A DNA stretch of 8,224 nucleotides from Arthrobacter sp. (GTDB lineage: Bacteria; Actinomycetota; Actinomycetes; Actinomycetales; Micrococcaceae). Of this stretch, positions 6,150-8,224 are shown in pieces. The notes under the pieces were generated by a model that was not told the origin of the DNA, did not search any database, and worked only from the letters and a program-made list of their open reading frames with translations. The stretch covers positions 1 to 8,224 of the forward strand of contig JAODMA010000367.1 in assembly GCA_025464545.1 (NCBI GenBank). The letters run 5' to 3'. The stretch's first letter is position 1; each line of letters begins with the position of its first letter. The position numbers and the translations under genes were made by a program.

Positions 6150-6339
6150 GACGTACACCCTGCCCTCCGCAGTCACGGCCGATGTTTTTCCGCGCTGCCC
6201 CTGCGGGTGTATGCAGATAAGTCCGTTCGATCCAGATGATGATGGCCAATCGAAAGTCTTGGCGCGTGTACCACTGCCAGTCCAGAACGTCCCTCTGAAG
6301 CAGCCAGAGCCCAATGGCCTCCTTCGGCCGCGAAACCAA
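6150..6339 (-). pseudogene. IS3-family transposase (OrfB) C-terminal relic
   Basis: The minus strand encodes LLQRDVLDWQWYTRQDFRL followed by AIIIWIERTY (about 6304-6218). This aligns in kind with the end of the IS3-family integrase/transposase, where ALLQ-x-NVLD-x(3)-W-x-TR-x-(E/D)-LR-x-AI-x(2)-WIE-x-TYHRRRRQ is typical. Just after TY the frame breaks: the expected Arg/Gln-rich segment continues in the +1 frame as HPQGQRGKT-SAVTAEG, matching where QRxLGxLTPVEFE should be. No DDE triad, upstream domain or OrfA is present, so it is a non-functional fragment of roughly the last 60-65 codons. It probably marks an old insertion between the EAL operon and the TerC gene. Family assignment is by pattern memory. 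Confidence 0.6.
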
Positions 6340-6378
6340 ATTTTCGCTTGGGTTCCGCTGAAGTACAACCGCGTCAGT

Positions 6379-6391
6379 TAGAATTCGTCAG
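6379..6391 (+). promoter_or_regulatory. -10-like box placed for a leaderless TerC transcript
   Basis: TAGAAT (6379-6384) matches the actinobacterial TANNNT -10 element. Six bases separate it from the GTG start at 6391, so transcription would begin at or next to the start codon. No Shine-Dalgarno-like sequence lies in the 20 bases before the GTG, which is what a leaderless mRNA would look like. No good -35 hexamer is seen at normal spacing, which is common for such promoters. Confidence 0.5.
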
Positions 6392-7293
6392 TGGACTTAG
6401 CATTTGAAGTGACCCCTGATCTGGCCATCGCATTTGTGACCCTGTTCGTTCTCGAGATTGTCCTGGGCGTGGACAACGTCATCTTCATCTCGATCCTGGC
6501 CAGCAAGCTGCCACTGGAGCAGCAGGCCAAGGCCCGCAACCTCGGCCTCACGCTGGGGATGCTGATGCGCGTTGTGCTGCTGTTCGCCGCGTCCTGGATC
6601 ATCACCCTGACGAGTGACCTGTTCGAACTCTTTGGTAAGGGCTTTTCCGGCAGGGACCTGATCCTGATTTTCGGCGGCCTGTTCCTGGTCTATAAGGCCG
6701 TCACGGAAATCCACGAAAAACTTGAAGGACGCGAGTCGCATGGGCCGGGCCGGGTGACGAGCGTGACGTTCGGCGCCGTGCTGACGCAGATCATCCTGCT
6801 GGACATGGTGTTTTCCTTCGATTCGGTGATCACCGCCGTCGGCATGGTGGATAACCTCCTGGTCATAGGCACCGCGGTCCTGCTGTCCTTCAGCGTCATG
6901 CTGTTCTCGTCAAAGTTTATTTTCTCCTTCGTTAACCGGCACCCCACCGTGAAAATGCTGGCCCTCGCCTTCCTGGTGCTGATCGGGACGTTCCTCATCG
7001 CCGACGGCTTCGAGGTCAAGATCGACAAGGCCCTGATATACGGCCCCATGGCCTTCGCCATCATCGTCGAGGCCCTGAACCTGACCTACAAGCGGCGCCA
7101 GGAGAAGCTCGCAGGCGAAACCATCGAACCGGTCCACCTCCGCCATGCCTACTCCAAGGCCGATGACCACGACGCCGTCGCCGCCGCCACATCAACCGGG
7201 CCTGAGGCCGGGGCGGTTTGCCTCTCCCGCAAACCCGTGACCGGCCGTATTGTCGACGGCGATGGTCACCAGGAACCAGCCGGCCTGGGATAA
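6391..7293 (+). CDS. TerC-family integral membrane protein (probable metal-ion transporter)
   Basis: 300-aa polytopic membrane protein with about seven hydrophobic segments (roughly 11-36, 52-74, 87-104, 125-152, 157-180, 188-206, 215-230). Family hallmarks are LEIVLGVDNVIF with Asp28-Asn29 in the first segment and the repeat-related LLDMVFSFDSVITA with Asp138 and Asp144 in the middle; these acidic residues are likely cation ligands. TerC relatives were named for tellurite resistance, and several (Alx/YkoY type) export Mn2+. The substrate here is not determined. Start: GTG 6391 is forced, since a TAG stop lies at 6379 in frame, and the residues MDLAFEVTPD fit the family. There is no ribosome binding site, and the gene is probably leaderless. 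The conserved part ends near residue 250; a tail of about 50 residues (rich in Ala, Asp, Gly, His) is longer than I expect and may have been acquired by read-through into foreign DNA. I see no tellurite-resistance neighbours. Confidence 0.92.
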   Translation: MDLAFEVTPDLAIAFVTLFVLEIVLGVDNVIFISILASKLPLEQQAKARNLGLTLGMLMRVVLLFAASWIITLTSDLFELFGKGFSGRDLILIFGGLFLVYKAVTEIHEKLEGRESHGPGRVTSVTFGAVLTQIILLDMVFSFDSVITAVGMVDNLLVIGTAVLLSFSVMLFSSKFIFSFVNRHPTVKMLALAFLVLIGTFLIADGFEVKIDKALIYGPMAFAIIVEALNLTYKRRQEKLAGETIEPVHLRHAYSKADDHDAVAAATSTGPEAGAVCLSRKPVTGRIVDGDGHQEPAGLG

Positions 7294-7775
7294 GCCGAAC
7301 CTGGAGATACCGTCGTTCTGCCGCCCGAGCTGAGCGCAGGGCGCCGGAACGGTCAGAGAGCTCACGCCCAGGTGTGTGAAGTTCCAGCAAGGGCGGGACC
7401 TGAAGGAGGCGGAACGCGTGCCTCGTAACCCGCGGGATGCGAATCAGCGCAGCGATACAGGAGTTGTATCTAGCTTCCCGGGGTTCTGACCGTCCCGCAG
7501 TCCTGTGTCTCAGGTGCTTCAGGGGTGCGCGAGCGAACGGAGGGTTGCGGGACGCCAAGGTTATGGCCCCTTTAAGGGAGCTCTTCGAGGGCCCGAATAG
7601 GGCCTAGGATTATCGTTCTGACCGTGTTCCCGGCAAACCCCAAGGTTTAGCTGCGCATAATGTACCGAAGCTCCGGTCAACGTTTATTTGACTGGAGCGT
7701 CGCCAATGGCCGCGGACAGACCTGCATTCCTGCCGGTCTGGCTAGCCGGCAACAGTATCCAAAGCTCCTTGGATT
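7294..7775. other. Gene-free stretch after TerC
   Basis: About 480 bp with no protein I can support. A minus-strand frame of 165 codons (7061-7558) runs back under the TerC gene and is Arg/Pro-rich with no family resemblance, so I treat it as a shadow. A 61-codon plus frame from ATG 7660 is discussed with the LacI relic. Visible structure: an 8-bp inverted repeat GTCCCGCA (7492-7499) / TGCGGGAC (7546-7553), GGCCC-GAATA-GGGCC near 7589-7603, and the strong hairpin at 7670-7698. None has a T-tract, so a TerC terminator is not clearly identified. Confidence 0.5.
7670..7698. repeat. Inverted repeat / hairpin, 11-bp stem with 7-nt loop
   Basis: GCTCCGGTCAA (7670-7680) and TTGACTGGAGC (7688-7698) are complementary at 10 of 11 positions, and at all 11 in plus-strand RNA if one G-U pair is allowed. 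The loop is CGTTTAT. There is no T-run on either side, so it is not a typical intrinsic terminator. It could be an operator for a LacI-type or other dimeric regulator, or a remnant of a mobile-element end. Confidence 0.45.
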
Positions 7776-7931
7776 ATTCACTCGAACTGACATGATCTCA
7801 ACCGGAAAGCCCACACGGCCGTCGAACTCCTCCTGCAATGCCTAAAATCGAAAGACCAGCAGCCGCGGGAGACAGTCCTCGATATGGAGCTCATCGAACG
7901 GGAATCGGCGAAGGACCTGAACGCAGCGGGT
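7776..7931 (+). pseudogene. LacI-family regulator, C-terminal relic with frameshift
   Basis: From 7794 the plus strand reads DLNRKAHTAVELLLQCLKS, then QQPRETVLDMELIERESA. This is the end of a LacI/GalR ligand-binding domain, where LTTVRQD-x(3)-G-x(2)-A-x-ELLL and the final ELIxRxS(T/A) are standard. In this frame a TGA lies at 7788-7790, just before the match. The preceding residues LFTRTDM, which resemble LTTVRQD, lie in another frame (7773-7793), so a frameshift separates them. No DNA-binding domain or remaining sensor domain is found upstream, and the reading frame has lost its stop and runs on to the window end without homology. It is therefore a decayed fragment, not a gene. It lies tail to tail with the other LacI gene. 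Confidence 0.62.
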
Positions 7932-8038
7932 TTAAATCGGGCTCCACACCATCCAGACCACAATTCAGCACGACGTAATCACGCCTATCGGCAGCGATCA
8001 TGCTGCAAAGTCTGGGGATGTGGTCCTGGTAGCGGCAG

Positions 8039-8082
8039 AAATTGTAGTTCTACAGTTTCCTTTAGCTGCTCGAAGGAGCGGC
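8039..8082. terminator. Tandem hairpins downstream of the minus-strand LacI gene
   Basis: Two small stem-loops lie just after the stop of the minus-strand regulator. GCTGCTC (8065-8071) / GAGCGGC (8076-8082) forms a 7-bp stem (one G-U pair in plus-strand RNA) with a GAAG loop. AAATTGTAG (8039-8047) / CTACAGTTT (8050-8058) forms a stem with one mismatch and a 2-bp centre. The first is 16 nt past the stop codon, the right place for transcription termination, but a U-run is missing. Confidence 0.35.
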
Positions 8083-8098
8083 CGTCCTGTGCTGGCGG

Positions 8099-8224
8099 TC
8101 AGGCCCGCTCTGTGCTTGCCCGGACAATAAGGTCGCAGGGGAAGTTCACGCGGCGGGGTGCGCTTCCTGGTGAGTGGATGCGGTTAATCAACATCTTCGC
8201 CCCGACGCGGGCCATTTCGCGGCT
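8099..8224 (-). CDS. LacI-family transcriptional regulator, C-terminal end (partial)
   Basis: The last 41 codons of a minus-strand gene whose start lies beyond the window; the TGA stop is at 8101-8099. The residues MARVGAKMLINRI, then RRVNFPCDLIVRASTERA, match the C-terminal end of LacI/GalR sensor domains: helix A-x(2)-G-x(2)-ML-x(2)-RI followed by RRV-x(2)-P-x-(D/E)-LIVRAST. Such proteins are sugar-responsive DNA-binding repressors acting in the cytoplasm. The DNA-binding domain, ligand and targets are outside the window. The frame is intact here, in contrast with the plus-strand LacI relic facing it. Confidence 0.85.
   Translation of the reverse strand, partial: SREMARVGAKMLINRIHSPGSAPRRVNFPCDLIVRASTERA

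Larger units (their letters stand above)
5878..6390. other. Gene-free stretch with IS relic and repeats
   Basis: Divergent space between the small-protein/EAL operon (-) and the TerC gene (+). It must hold promoters for both. It contains a tandem GGATTCC duplication, repeated CAAAAGTGCCG motifs and a decayed transposase tail (separate entries). A 122-codon minus-strand frame (6000-6368) runs through it but shows no coherent protein and overlaps the relic in another frame, so I do not call it. Confidence 0.6.

Noticed and set aside
6000..6368. 122-codon minus-strand frame in the gap before TerC
   Set aside because: Low-complexity, no domain; the transposase-like residues in this stretch are in a different minus-strand frame, with only part shared after a frameshift.
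7300..7340. Residues GDTVVLPPELSAG in the plus frame right after the TerC stop, resembling the LacI C-terminal VVLPPEL motif
   Set aside because: Only about eight residues match, the preceding sequence is TerC in the same frame, and nothing LacI-like flanks it; likely coincidence, although a true LacI relic lies further downstream.
7061..7558. 165-codon minus-strand frame after and under the TerC 3' end
   Set aside because: Arg-rich run opposite the TerC coding sequence, no ribosome binding site seen, no family resemblance.
7660..7845. 61-codon plus-strand frame starting at ATG 7660
   Set aside because: It begins next to the 11-bp hairpin, has no ribosome binding site, and its end overlaps the LacI relic in the wrong frame; only LFTRTDM is explained, as part of that relic.

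Overview
The window looks like chromosome of a high-GC actinobacterium. Gene content and protein style (YqjM-type flavin reductase, N-succinylamino acid racemase/OSBS-type enolase, PAS-EAL protein with a DDAGAGYAS loop, TerC protein, LacI regulators) fit Micrococcales close to Arthrobacter/Pseudarthrobacter. The genus is inferred from protein resemblance, not from a marker gene.

Left block (1-3765, all +): the 3' end of an M20 metallopeptidase/amidohydrolase; an Old Yellow Enzyme family flavin oxidoreductase; after a 252-bp spacer with symmetric DNA elements, a MenC-type enolase-superfamily enzyme that keeps every catalytic residue and the Arg linked to N-succinylamino acid racemase activity; and an AraC-type regulator whose start overlaps the enolase gene. 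An M20 deacylase plus an N-acylamino acid racemase suggests conversion or salvage of N-acylated (possibly D-) amino acids. The regulator probably controls the block. Whether the flavin reductase shares the pathway is unclear.

Middle block (3921-5877, all -): a tightly overlapping three-gene unit, read right to left as a 107-aa uncharacterised protein, a 74-aa uncharacterised protein (ATGA overlap), and a membrane-anchored PAS-EAL protein with a complete c-di-GMP phosphodiesterase active site. The two small proteins are the least explained genes of the window and are probable functional partners of the EAL protein.

Right block (5878-8224): a 513-bp gap holding a decayed IS3-family transposase tail and repeated CAAAAGTGCCG motifs; a TerC-family membrane protein that appears to be leaderless (a TAGAAT -10-like box ends 6 nt before its GTG start, with no Shine-Dalgarno); and about 800 bp of mostly non-coding or decayed DNA. 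This last stretch contains a frameshifted LacI C-terminal relic on + and the intact C-terminal end of another LacI-family regulator on -, tail to tail, with hairpins between them. The right block looks like a rearranged, relic-rich junction. I see no CRISPR array, tRNA, rRNA or complete mobile element.
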